Shown here piece after piece: positions 7,403-14,606 of a stretch of DNA of 15,240 nucleotides. A program made the translations under genes and the position numbers. How positions within the stretch are numbered: position 1 is the stretch's first letter; each line of letters starts with the position of its first letter. This DNA comes from an uncultured Micrococcales bacterium. Its GTDB lineage: Bacteria > Actinomycetota > Actinomycetes > Actinomycetales > Microbacteriaceae. The notes below the pieces were generated by a model, which was not told the DNA's origin, did not search any database, and was given only the letters and a program-made list of their open reading frames with translations. The stretch is taken from contig CAJXTQ010000007.1 in the NCBI GenBank assembly GCA_913060985.1, forward strand, positions 1-15,240. Reading direction: 5' to 3'.

Positions 7403-8493
7403 GCCAATCCATCCGCAACTAAAGCTGCCAACTCTCTCGCTGCTTTTTGCGTTGCGGGATGAAGTTTTTCAAAAACAATTTCTGCCCCCGCGGCAAGCTT
7501 CGGGTCATATGGAATTCTCACTACTGCTCGGGCTCTGGTTCTGAAGTGAGCCTCAATTTCGTCCAATTTCACCAACTCGGTACCAAATGTTGCAGTGTTC
7601 AGAGCGACTACAGACTGTTTCGCAATGTCACCAAACCCATTTGCCTCCAACCAGGTCAAGGTTTCACTGGCCAGTCTCGCCTCGTCCACGCTTCCTCCGC
7701 TGACAATCACCAGGCCATCGGCCCTTTGCAAAACTGCCTGCATGACGCTGTGGACGATTCCAGTTCCGCAGTCAGTTAGAACCAATGAGTAATACCGGCC
7801 CGTTATGTCGGCAACCACGTTGTAATCGCCGTCGTCAAAAGCTTGTGAAACCAAAGGATCGGTGTCGCTGGCTAGCACGTCTAGTCTGGAGCGATCTCTA
7901 GAAACCAAGTCGCTGAATGCCGTGAAGCTTGTAATTGAGCTTGCTTTGCTGACAACATCTCGAACGGTTTTATTGGTGCCGCGCTTAACGCGCTCGGCTA
8001 AGGTTCCCCTATCCGGGTTGGCATCGATTGCAACAACTCGATCCTCTCGGACGAGGGCCATCGCCATCCCAATCAGGGTTGTAACAGTTGTTTTTCCAAC
8101 GCCACCTTTTCGTGTCAGGACTGGCACATACTTAGCCTCATTCCCAAAACTGGCGCCAATGCGGGCATCCAGTTCCTTGCGTTGTCTGACCTTCTTCGAA
8201 TCACCTAGGTTGATGAGACCAAAGCTCACGAAGTATAAGAGTTTCTGCCAAAACCCCTCTGGGCGGTTTTTCTCCCGAGCCTTCTCCTCCAAGAGCCTGT
8301 CCGCAGTGAGCATTGCTGCAGGCTCGGGGTCGCCAAAAAGGTCAGACTCAACGCTAGCTTGGCTATCCAGGTCAACACTTTCAAATTCGTCCTGACCCAT
8401 TGAGAATTGTCCGGTTTGCGGGTCTAGCTCTAAATCCTCAAACTCAGCATCACTTCCAACTGAGTAGTCATTCTCATCGGGTTTCTTGCTCAA
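7399..8493 (-). CDS. MinD/ParA-fold ATPase of the EspI-like type with acidic N-terminal extension
   Basis: The 364-residue protein has a deviant Walker A motif KGGVGKTT (129-136, signature Lys129), a switch I region VVAIDANPD (153-161) and Walker B LVLTDCG (237-243). Before the ATPase fold lies an acidic, probably disordered stretch (5-60) containing a degenerate duplication (11-26 and 31-45, both with EFE...LD.Q). A helix rich in aromatic and aliphatic residues follows (80-97, GFWQKLLYFVSFGLINLG). The INLG, ARI, LVLTDCG and SVDEA blocks resemble EspI (Rv3876) of ESX-1 and its relatives in actinobacteria without ESX genes, from memory. No type VII secretion gene is in the window. The TTG start has AGAGGA upstream and lies 9 bp after the pyc stop. 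A role in positioning or regulating envelope complexes is inference. Confidence 0.82.
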   Translation of the reverse strand: MSKKPDENDYSVGSDAEFEDLELDPQTGQFSMGQDEFESVDLDSQASVESDLFGDPEPAAMLTADRLLEEKAREKNRPEGFWQKLLYFVSFGLINLGDSKKVRQRKELDARIGASFGNEAKYVPVLTRKGGVGKTTVTTLIGMAMALVREDRVVAIDANPDRGTLAERVKRGTNKTVRDVVSKASSITSFTAFSDLVSRDRSRLDVLASDTDPLVSQAFDDGDYNVVADITGRYYSLVLTDCGTGIVHSVMQAVLQRADGLVIVSGGSVDEARLASETLTWLEANGFGDIAKQSVVALNTATFGTELVKLDEIEAHFRTRARAVVRIPYDPKLAAGAEIVFEKLHPATQKAARELAALVADGLA

Positions 8494-8502
8494 CCTTGTC
8501 CT

Positions 8503-11500
8503 CTATTCAATAACAGCGATCAAGTCGCCAGACTCGACCGGCTGCGAACCAATAATTCCCAATCTCTTGACCGTCCCGGCCACCGGAGCCGCAATGCTTG
8601 CCTCCATCTTCATGGCTTCAATGCTTGCAATTGGTTCACCCTGCTCAACTTTATCTCCAACTTCAACCCTAGGTGTCACCACCCCGCTGAATGGTGCGGC
8701 TGCGTGGCCCGGGTTGTTCGGGTCGGCTTTTTCGGCGTCAACAGTTTGCACCTCTATCGAGTAATCCCTCACTGTTACCGGACGAAGTTGGCCATTGAGT
8801 TTTGCCATGACGGTTCTGTAGCCACGAGCATCAGCCTCTCCGATCGCCTCCAGCCCAACATAAAGATCCAGGCCCTTACCAAGGGTGACGATGTGCTCGG
8901 TTTCTGGTTGCAGTCCATAGAGGTAATCCACCGTGGACATGTTCGACAGATCGCCATATGCCTCCCGAACTCGTTCAAATTCCTCTGTCGGCTTGGCGAA
9001 CAGCAGTCTGTTCAGAGTTTTTTGGACCAAACTGGAATCATCGCTGTTCAGATCCTTTCGATCTTGATCTGAAAGCTGCACAAGAGTTTCTTTTTTCTGC
9101 CTACCCTTGAGAACCTTGCTCCTGAACGGTTCCGGCCAACCAGCCGCTGGAGTACCAAGCTCGCCGTGCAAAAATCCAACAACTGAGTCAGGAATATCGT
9201 ACTTCTCCGGATTCTGTTCAAAATCAGCGGGATCGGCATCAACGGCAACCAGGTGAAGAGCCAAATCACCAACGACTTTGCTGGAAGGTGTCACCTTGGT
9301 GGGTCTTCCCAAAATCTTGTTAGCTGCCGCATACATGTTCTCGACCAGTTCAAATCTGTCAGCAAGCCCCAATGCAATTGCCTGCTGTCTCAGATTAGAC
9401 AGCTGTCCTCCAGGAATCTCGTGCGTGTAGACCCTTCCGGTTGGGCCAGGAAGTCCAGATTCAAATGGCTTGTAAATACCTCTGACGCTCTCCCAGTATG
9501 GCTCGAAGTCTGTAACTCTGCTCAGCTCGATTCCGGTGTCACGCTCAGTGTTTGCCAAAGCCGCAACTAAAGCGCTTGCAGAAGGCTGAGAAGTGGTTCC
9601 AGCCATAGGAGCGCTGGCTACATCCACAGCATCTACGCCGGCATCGCTAGCGGCCAAAAGGGTTGCCAGCTGACCACCTGCGGTGTCATGGGTGTGCAGG
9701 TGCACTGGAAGCTCAAACCGCTCCCTGAGGGCGGTAACTAGTTTTTTGGCTGCCATTGGCCTCAGTAAGCCGGCCATGTCTTTGATGGCAAGTATGTGGG
9801 CACCGGCAGCAACCATCTGATCAGCGAGGTCCAAATAGTAATCCAGGGTGTAGACCTGCTCTGCTGGATCTAGAAGGTCAGCGGTGTATGAGATTCCCAC
9901 CTCTGCAACAGCTCCAGCTTCCCTAACCGCCTTGATTGCAGGTTCCATTTGTGAAACATCATTCAGCGCATCGAAAATTCTGAAAATGTCTACACCAGTC
10001 AGTGCAGCCTGCTTTACGAAAGCATCAGTAACCTCAGTTGGATAGGGGGTATAGCCAACTGTGTTCCTGCCTCTAAGTAGCATCTGGATGCACACGTTAG
10101 GCATCGCCTCACGAAGCTTAGAAAGTCTCTCCCACGGATCCTCTCCCAAAAAACGCAGAGCAACATCATAGGTGGCGCCTCCCCAGGCCTCAACGCTCAA
10201 CAGCTCAGGAAGGCGGTAGGAAACATAAGGTGCAGCGTTGGCAAGATCAACAGTTCTCACCCTTGTTGCGAGCAATGACTGATGGGCATCCCGGAAGGTG
10301 CTATCGGTCACCGCCAAAGCCGTTTGCGCCCTTAGGTCTTTTGCGAACTGCTCAGGCCCGACCTTTAGCAGATGATCTCTGGAACCTGCTGGTCGCTCAG
10401 AGGTGTCAAATTCAGGAAGTTTGCTGATTGGCTCAGCCACATTCGGCCTGTCCCCATTTGGCTTGTTTACCGTAACCCCTGCCAACCACTGCAAGATTTT
10501 GCTTCCGCGGTCTCTGCTTGGTTTTGCCTGGAACAGCTCAGGCCGCGAGTCTATGAAATGGGTATTTAGGTCTCCCGCCATAAACGCCGGATCCCCCATG
10601 ATCGACTGCAGAAAGTAAACATTTGTCGCAACACCGCGGATACGAAACTCAGCAAGGGCTCTGCGAGAACGAGTCACGGCTTGTTCGAAGTTTCTTCCTC
10701 GAGCAATTAGTTTCACAAGCATCGAATCAAAATGCGGTGATACCTCCGCTCCGGTGGTTACAGTTCCTCCGTCCAGACGAATTCCGGCTCCTCCAGGAGA
10801 TCGATAGGTGGTAATTTTCCCGGTGTCTGGGCGGAAATTACTTGCTGGGTCTTCGGTGGTAATCCTGCATTGAATTGCAAATCCACTTGGCTTGATCTCA
10901 TCCTGGATTAGCCCAAGTTCTTTCAAACTCTCACCTGCGGCAATTCTCAATTGGGACTGAACCAAATCCACATTTGTCACCTCTTCGGTGATGGTGTGTT
11001 CAACCTGGATTCTCGGGTTCATTTCAATAAATACGTGTTGACCGGTGTTTGGGCCATCGGTCTCTATTAGAAACTCAACGGTTCCAGCGTTTTCATAGCC
11101 GATCTCTTTGGCAAAGTTGACGGCGTCGGTAAAAAGCTGCTGCCTCAATTCGTCATCCAGATTCGGAGCTGGGGCAATCTCAACGACCTTTTGGTTTCGT
11201 CGCTGAATGGAACAATCCCGCTCATGCAAGTGGATTACACCACCCTTTGAGTCGGCAAGGATTTGAACCTCAATGTGGCGAGGTCGGATGACTGCCTGTT
11301 CCAAAAAAACCCTTGGGTCACCAAAGGCGCTCTCGGCTTCGCGCATGGATTGGTCTAAGGCCTCTTCTAGTTCGGCTTGGCTATCCACTCTTCGCATACC
11401 GCGTCCACCGCCACCGGCAACCGCCTTTACAAACAGCGGGAACTTAATTTCCTCTGCCTGAGCGAGCAGAGCTTTTTTGTCTGAGCTGCTTTCGGTGGAT

Positions 11501-11898
11501 TTCAGAACTGGGACGTTTGCCCTTATCGCCGCCTGCTTGGCGTTTACCTTATCCCCGGCAAGCTCCAATATCTCAGACTTTGGGCCAACAAAAACAATGC
11601 CGTTTTCGGCTGCTTTTTCTGCAAGGTCCGGATTCTCGCTCAGAAACCCATAGCCCGGGTAAATAGCGTCGGCACCACTTTCCTTGGCAACTCGAATAAT
11701 TTCGTCAACATCGAGATAGGCCTTTACAGGAGACCCGTCTGAATAGATCTCATATGCCTCATCCGCTTTCAATCTATGAACTGAATAGCGATCCTCGAAT
11801 GGGAAAACCGCAACTGTTTTGGCTCCAACCTCATATGCCGCTCTGAAAGCTCTTACGGCTATCTCGCCTCGGTTTGCAACCAGAATCTTTTTGAACAT
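8503..11898 (-). CDS. pyc: Pyruvate carboxylase
   Basis: This single-chain biotin enzyme makes oxaloacetate from pyruvate, bicarbonate and ATP and refills the TCA cycle. Over 1131 residues the domains follow in order. The biotin carboxylase domain (about 1-455) has GGGGRGM (162-168), ERDCSIQRR (227-235) and EMNPRIQVEH (292-301). The carboxyltransferase domain starts at TDSTFRDAHQSL (531-542), with Lys706 in KDMAG and metal ligands His735 and His737 in LHTHDT. A linker domain follows, then a C-terminal biotinyl domain with AMKM and biotin-accepting Lys1097. The length is typical and no key residue is missing. The ATG has GAGG four bases upstream. It is the first gene of an operon with the EspI-like ATPase and deformylase genes, and is divergent from parA. 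Confidence 0.97.
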   Translation of the reverse strand: MFKKILVANRGEIAVRAFRAAYEVGAKTVAVFPFEDRYSVHRLKADEAYEIYSDGSPVKAYLDVDEIIRVAKESGADAIYPGYGFLSENPDLAEKAAENGIVFVGPKSEILELAGDKVNAKQAAIRANVPVLKSTESSSDKKALLAQAEEIKFPLFVKAVAGGGGRGMRRVDSQAELEEALDQSMREAESAFGDPRVFLEQAVIRPRHIEVQILADSKGGVIHLHERDCSIQRRNQKVVEIAPAPNLDDELRQQLFTDAVNFAKEIGYENAGTVEFLIETDGPNTGQHVFIEMNPRIQVEHTITEEVTNVDLVQSQLRIAAGESLKELGLIQDEIKPSGFAIQCRITTEDPASNFRPDTGKITTYRSPGGAGIRLDGGTVTTGAEVSPHFDSMLVKLIARGRNFEQAVTRSRRALAEFRIRGVATNVYFLQSIMGDPAFMAGDLNTHFIDSRPELFQAKPSRDRGSKILQWLAGVTVNKPNGDRPNVAEPISKLPEFDTSERPAGSRDHLLKVGPEQFAKDLRAQTALAVTDSTFRDAHQSLLATRVRTVDLANAAPYVSYRLPELLSVEAWGGATYDVALRFLGEDPWERLSKLREAMPNVCIQMLLRGRNTVGYTPYPTEVTDAFVKQAALTGVDIFRIFDALNDVSQMEPAIKAVREAGAVAEVGISYTADLLDPAEQVYTLDYYLDLADQMVAAGAHILAIKDMAGLLRPMAAKKLVTALRERFELPVHLHTHDTAGGQLATLLAASDAGVDAVDVASAPMAGTTSQPSASALVAALANTERDTGIELSRVTDFEPYWESVRGIYKPFESGLPGPTGRVYTHEIPGGQLSNLRQQAIALGLADRFELVENMYAAANKILGRPTKVTPSSKVVGDLALHLVAVDADPADFEQNPEKYDIPDSVVGFLHGELGTPAAGWPEPFRSKVLKGRQKKETLVQLSDQDRKDLNSDDSSLVQKTLNRLLFAKPTEEFERVREAYGDLSNMSTVDYLYGLQPETEHIVTLGKGLDLYVGLEAIGEADARGYRTVMAKLNGQLRPVTVRDYSIEVQTVDAEKADPNNPGHAAAPFSGVVTPRVEVGDKVEQGEPIASIEAMKMEASIAAPVAGTVKRLGIIGSQPVESGDLIAVIE

Positions 11899-11925
11899 TC
11901 ACCCTCACAGTTTTGTCGGTCACCG

Positions 11926-11931
11926 ATTATG
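11926..11931 (-). promoter_or_regulatory. Candidate -10 of the pyc-ATPase-def operon
   Basis: CATAAT on the minus strand (five of six matches) predicts a start near 11919 and a leader of about 20 bases that includes the GAGG ribosome binding site. No good -35 is seen. The same CATAAT is used in the mraZ candidate. It is 13 bp from the opposite-facing parA -10, so the two promoters share one short region. Confidence 0.45.
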
Positions 11932-11944
11932 ACTAAAAAAAGGG

Positions 11945-11957
11945 TAGCCTATTCCGC
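11945..11957 (+). promoter_or_regulatory. -10 element TAGCCT placed for leaderless parA transcription
   Basis: TAGCCT (11945-11950) is followed by seven bases and the GTG start of parA, with no ribosome binding site between. The surrounding GGGTAGCCTATTCC (11942-11955) closely resembles GGCTAGGCTATCC (535-547) before the prenyl synthase gene, differing by substitutions and one inserted base. Confidence 0.55.
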
Positions 11958-12905
11958 GTGCAAGTTCTTAGCGTAAGCTCGCTCAAAGGCGGCGTGGGAA
12001 AGACCACTATTGCCTTGGGCATCGCCTCGGCAGCGCTAGACAGGGGCATAAACACCCTATTTGTCGACTTGGACCCACAATGCGATGCAACTACGGGTCT
12101 TGCTGCCGTGAATGAATTTCCAGAGTCTTGTGCAGATGTTTTGGCCTCCCCGAAGATGTCCACCGTTAGCAGAGCAATCGTCGAAGCTCGATGGCAGGCT
12201 GGCCACGAGAGCAAAATTCATGTAATGGTTGGATCCACCAGATCTTTGCTGGTGGACAACCCGCAGCCAACCCTCGGCGAACTCTGGAGGCTCGAGCAGG
12301 CACTGTCCCTAGTCGAAGACGAGTATGACCTAGTTGTAATTGACACTCCCCCATCGCTAAATGCTCTGACCAGAACCGCGTGGGTGGCCTCTGACAGGGT
12401 GGTATTGGTTAGCGAACCGAGCTTTTTTAGTGTTGTCGCCGCAGATCGTGCCAAAAAAGCAATTGATGAGATTTCAACAAAGCTTTCTCCTCGTCTTGCC
12501 TTGCACGGAGTGGTTGTGAACAGGCTCAGAGATAATTCAGACGAGCACAACTTCCGTCTTGGTGAGCTCAGGGAGATGTTCGGTGAGAAGCTGATACACC
12601 CGCATTTCGCAGAGCGGACAACACTTCAGCAATCCACCGGTGCAGCAACTCCAATTCACGCGTGGCCAAGTGAGGCGGGGGCCGATATTTCTCGGGCGTT
12701 TGATTCCATTCTCTCGGGTGTAATCGCTGATATGAACGCCACTCCCCAAGTGAGAAGAACACGGGCGTCAAGTCCGATTGAGAGAGCAATTCGCGGCACA
12801 GCCAAGGAAACTTTGGGTGAATTCACGGAGTCAATAGAAATTGTTCAGGAGAAATCTGGATTCAGGTTCAAGAAAAAGCAAAAAGGGCGTAGGGCAAAAT
12901 CCTAG
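11958..12905 (+). CDS. Orphan ParA-family ATPase
   Basis: The 315-residue protein has a ParA-type Walker A SLKGGVGKTT (8-17, signature Lys10 and catalytic Lys15), the switch motif VDLDPQCDATTG (36-47) and Walker B VVIDTPPSLN (126-135). Unlike many partition ParA proteins it has no N-terminal helix-turn-helix. It ends in a basic tail, FRFKKKQKGRRAKS (302-315), that could bind DNA or acidic lipids. No parB gene or parS site is next to it, so it is not the standard parAB pair. Actinobacteria often carry extra ParA-like proteins with division roles (for example PldP in Corynebacterium). The GTG start lacks a ribosome binding site and is probably leaderless. It is convergent with the Rv1830-type MerR gene, with CTAG-interlocked stops. 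Confidence 0.88.
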   Translation: MQVLSVSSLKGGVGKTTIALGIASAALDRGINTLFVDLDPQCDATTGLAAVNEFPESCADVLASPKMSTVSRAIVEARWQAGHESKIHVMVGSTRSLLVDNPQPTLGELWRLEQALSLVEDEYDLVVIDTPPSLNALTRTAWVASDRVVLVSEPSFFSVVAADRAKKAIDEISTKLSPRLALHGVVVNRLRDNSDEHNFRLGELREMFGEKLIHPHFAERTTLQQSTGAATPIHAWPSEAGADISRAFDSILSGVIADMNATPQVRRTRASSPIERAIRGTAKETLGEFTESIEIVQEKSGFRFKKKQKGRRAKS

Positions 12906-13414
12906 GCCGTGCGCTGAGCTCGTCTCGCAGCCAACTCATCGACATGTGTTAGCTCTTCGGGTCCCATCTCAACCAGCGATGTTTCAACCTCTCGCAGAAC
13001 CCGACCGACTGCGATTCCGAATACTCCCTGGCCCTGTCCCAAAAGGTCAATAACCTCATCCTGAGAGGTGCAGAGATAAACGCTGGCGCCATCGCTCATC
13101 AGAGTAATTTTTGCCAAATCCTCAACACCAGTTGAACGAAGGGTGTCAACTGCGTTTCTGATCTGCTGAAGAGAAACTCCAACATCCAACAACCGCTTTA
13201 CAAGTTTGAGCACGAGGATGTCCCTAAAGGAATAAAGTCGTTGAGATCCAGAGCCATGAGCGTCTTGCACAGTTGGCATAACAAGACCAGTTCTGGCCCA
13301 GTAATCTAATTGGCGGTAGGAGATGCCGGCTGCGGCAGCTGCGCTAGCTCCGCGATAGCCAGAGTTCTTGTCTTCGTCGGGCAGTCCATCCCTAAAAAGC
13401 ATTTCTTCGCTCAT
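12902..13414 (-). CDS. Rv1830-type MerR-family regulator
   Basis: The 170-residue protein carries a MerR helix-turn-helix with wing: GYRGASAAAAAGISYRQLDY (19-38), WARTGLV (39-45), then GSGSQRLYSFRDILVLKLVK (54-73). The C-terminal part (95-145) has the blocks ITLMSDGA and GQGVFGIAVGRV, characteristic of actinobacterial Rv1830 proteins. No Cys-rich metal site is present, so this is not a metal sensor. Rv1830 has been linked to control of cell division in mycobacteria, from memory. The ATG has a strong AGGAGGT site seven bases upstream. A 79-bp gap with a dyad and a -10-like sequence separates it from ftsR, so it may have its own promoter. In relatives a bifunctional nuclease gene lies in this gap and is missing here. 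Confidence 0.9.
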   Translation of the reverse strand: MSEEMLFRDGLPDEDKNSGYRGASAAAAAGISYRQLDYWARTGLVMPTVQDAHGSGSQRLYSFRDILVLKLVKRLLDVGVSLQQIRNAVDTLRSTGVEDLAKITLMSDGASVYLCTSQDEVIDLLGQGQGVFGIAVGRVLREVETSLVEMGPEELTHVDELAARRAQRTA

Positions 13415-13438
13415 GACACCTCCTAATCCGAACCTCCA

Positions 13439-13469
13439 TTATTACTCCTTCAACCTTTGCCTGAAGGTT
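13439..13469 (-). promoter_or_regulatory. Candidate promoter and dyad operator of the Rv1830-type merR gene
   Basis: Two nested dyads occur: a perfect AACCTT-N6-AAGGTT (13452-13469) and CCTTCA-N9-TGAAGG (13447-13467). Just downstream on the minus strand is TAATAA (13444-13439), a plausible -10. The dyads would thus lie in the -35/-10 spacer, where MerR-family proteins classically bind. No T run follows, so it is not a good terminator. The -35 is poor. Confidence 0.4.
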
Positions 13470-13493
13470 TGTGCGAGTGTGGGCGTGTCGGAT

Positions 13494-14183
13494 TTACTTG
13501 TCCAGCTTGCTTATCTCACCATCAAGCAGTTGCGAGCGAATGTTTGCAAAACGATTTTCAATCTCTCGTGCGTAGTAGGCGGCCTTGGCCGAACTCTCCG
13601 GAGTTCGTTTCTTTACAACTGGCTCGATTACCCCGCCGATAATGCCAATTTCACGATCAGCGCTAGCTTTCAGACCCTTCAGGTGCCTTGGAGAGATTCC
13701 AAACTGTGACAGTCCAACTATGGATATTGCTATCTCTAGCTCCTGCGATGAGTGAGGCTCTTGACCAATTAGGCCGACTTCCTGTGCCTCCTTCAGCGCG
13801 GGGTTTGAAATACCAGATTCCTCGATAAGTTTCATCGTGGAGAACTTAAGACTCTTGCGAAGCTTGTTTGCCGTTGGGGCATTGATGGGAAGAGCCGGGT
13901 TTTTTCCGCCATCTAGGTCTTCAAAATACTGCCTGATGACTTTCAAGGGAAGATACTGATCCCGCTGCAATTCAAGTGCAACCCTAACCCGCTCCACCTG
14001 AGCGTCTGAGAATTTCCGGTAACCAGCTTCAGTTCTTTGCGGGGTTACCAACCCCTGATCTTCAAGAAAACGGAGTTTGGATGGTGTTAGGTCGGGAAAC
14101 TCTGGCTTGAGGATGCCTAGAACTTCACCAATGTTGTAAAGCTTATTTTGGCGGTGTTGGTCGATAGCTCTAATCGGTTCCAA
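13494..14183 (-). CDS. ftsR: FtsR-type (Rv1828) MerR-family regulator
   Basis: The 229-residue protein has an N-terminal winged helix-turn-helix: YNIGEVLGILKPEFPDLTPS (16-35), LRFLEDQGLVTPQRT (37-51) and GYRKFS (54-59). A dimerisation helix and a C-terminal domain containing GISPRHLKGLKASADREIG follow. The family is actinobacterial; its Corynebacterium member FtsR activates ftsZ, from memory. The gene order garA then this gene matches Rv1827-Rv1828. The TTG start lies 3 bp after the garA stop, with GAAGGA at the garA end serving as the ribosome binding site, so translation should be coupled. It is probably cotranscribed from the pgsA promoter. Confidence 0.9.
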   Translation of the reverse strand: MEPIRAIDQHRQNKLYNIGEVLGILKPEFPDLTPSKLRFLEDQGLVTPQRTEAGYRKFSDAQVERVRVALELQRDQYLPLKVIRQYFEDLDGGKNPALPINAPTANKLRKSLKFSTMKLIEESGISNPALKEAQEVGLIGQEPHSSQELEIAISIVGLSQFGISPRHLKGLKASADREIGIIGGVIEPVVKKRTPESSAKAAYYAREIENRFANIRSQLLDGEISKLDK

Positions 14184-14186
14184 CGG

Positions 14187-14606
14187 CTATCCTTCCCGCT
14201 TATTCGGCGCTGAATAAAAAGTCATTTTGAATTTACCGATTTGCACGTCGTTGCCGTTTTTCAACGGTGCTCGGTCCACTCGTTCACCAAGCATATAGGT
14301 TCCGTTCAGGCTTCCCAAATCAATAATTTCAAACTGGCCTTCAGCTCTTTTGAATTCGACGTGTTTTCTTGAAACGGTCACGTCGTCCAGGAAGATATCA
14401 GCGTTTGGGTGTCTGCCGGCAATAGTCGAATCGGCATCCAGTAAAAACCTTGCTCCCCGGTTTGGTCCGCGGGTGACAATCAACAGTGCGTTTCCCTCAG
14501 GAAGAGAATCAATTGCCGATTGCTCTTCTGATGAAACGACAGCGGAATCTTCGACCAGGTCCTCATTGAACCTTGCCGTTTCCTCCGGGTTGAAATCTGA
14601 ACTCAT
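14187..14606 (-). CDS. garA: GarA/OdhI-type FHA-domain protein
   Basis: GarA (OdhI) inhibits 2-oxoglutarate dehydrogenase and modulates glutamate enzymes, and is switched by Thr phosphorylation of its N-terminal tail. The 139 residues carry a complete forkhead-associated domain: AGRHPNADIFLDD (63-75, Arg65), SRKH (79-82) and GSLNGTY (98-104, Asn101). The RGPNRGARFLLD block (46-57) and QIGKFKMTF (122-130) also fit the family. In the tail the usual ETTS motif is replaced by EETA (8-11), leaving a single Thr10 at the second position, so kinase control may be altered. The ATG overlaps the pgsA stop (ATGA, 14603-14606) and follows GGGGAG. Without the context it would simply be called an FHA protein. 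Confidence 0.88.
   Translation of the reverse strand: MSSDFNPEETARFNEDLVEDSAVVSSEEQSAIDSLPEGNALLIVTRGPNRGARFLLDADSTIAGRHPNADIFLDDVTVSRKHVEFKRAEGQFEIIDLGSLNGTYMLGERVDRAPLKNGNDVQIGKFKMTFYSAPNKREG

Noticed and set aside
7862..8395. 177-codon open frame on the plus strand, opposite the EspI-like ATPase gene
   Set aside because: It is the antisense of a well supported ATPase gene. Its VVFPTPP segment is the typical reverse reading of a Walker A motif, the composition is Ser/Leu/Arg-rich and no ribosome binding site is present.
11933..12214. 93-codon minus-strand frame covering the pyc/parA promoter region and the start of parA
   Set aside because: It again contains VVFPTPP, the antisense of the ParA Walker A motif, and would run through the divergent promoter region.
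13447..13469. Dyad after ftsR read as a transcription terminator
   Set aside because: No T run follows on the minus strand and the stem is short with competing pairings. An operator is a better explanation.
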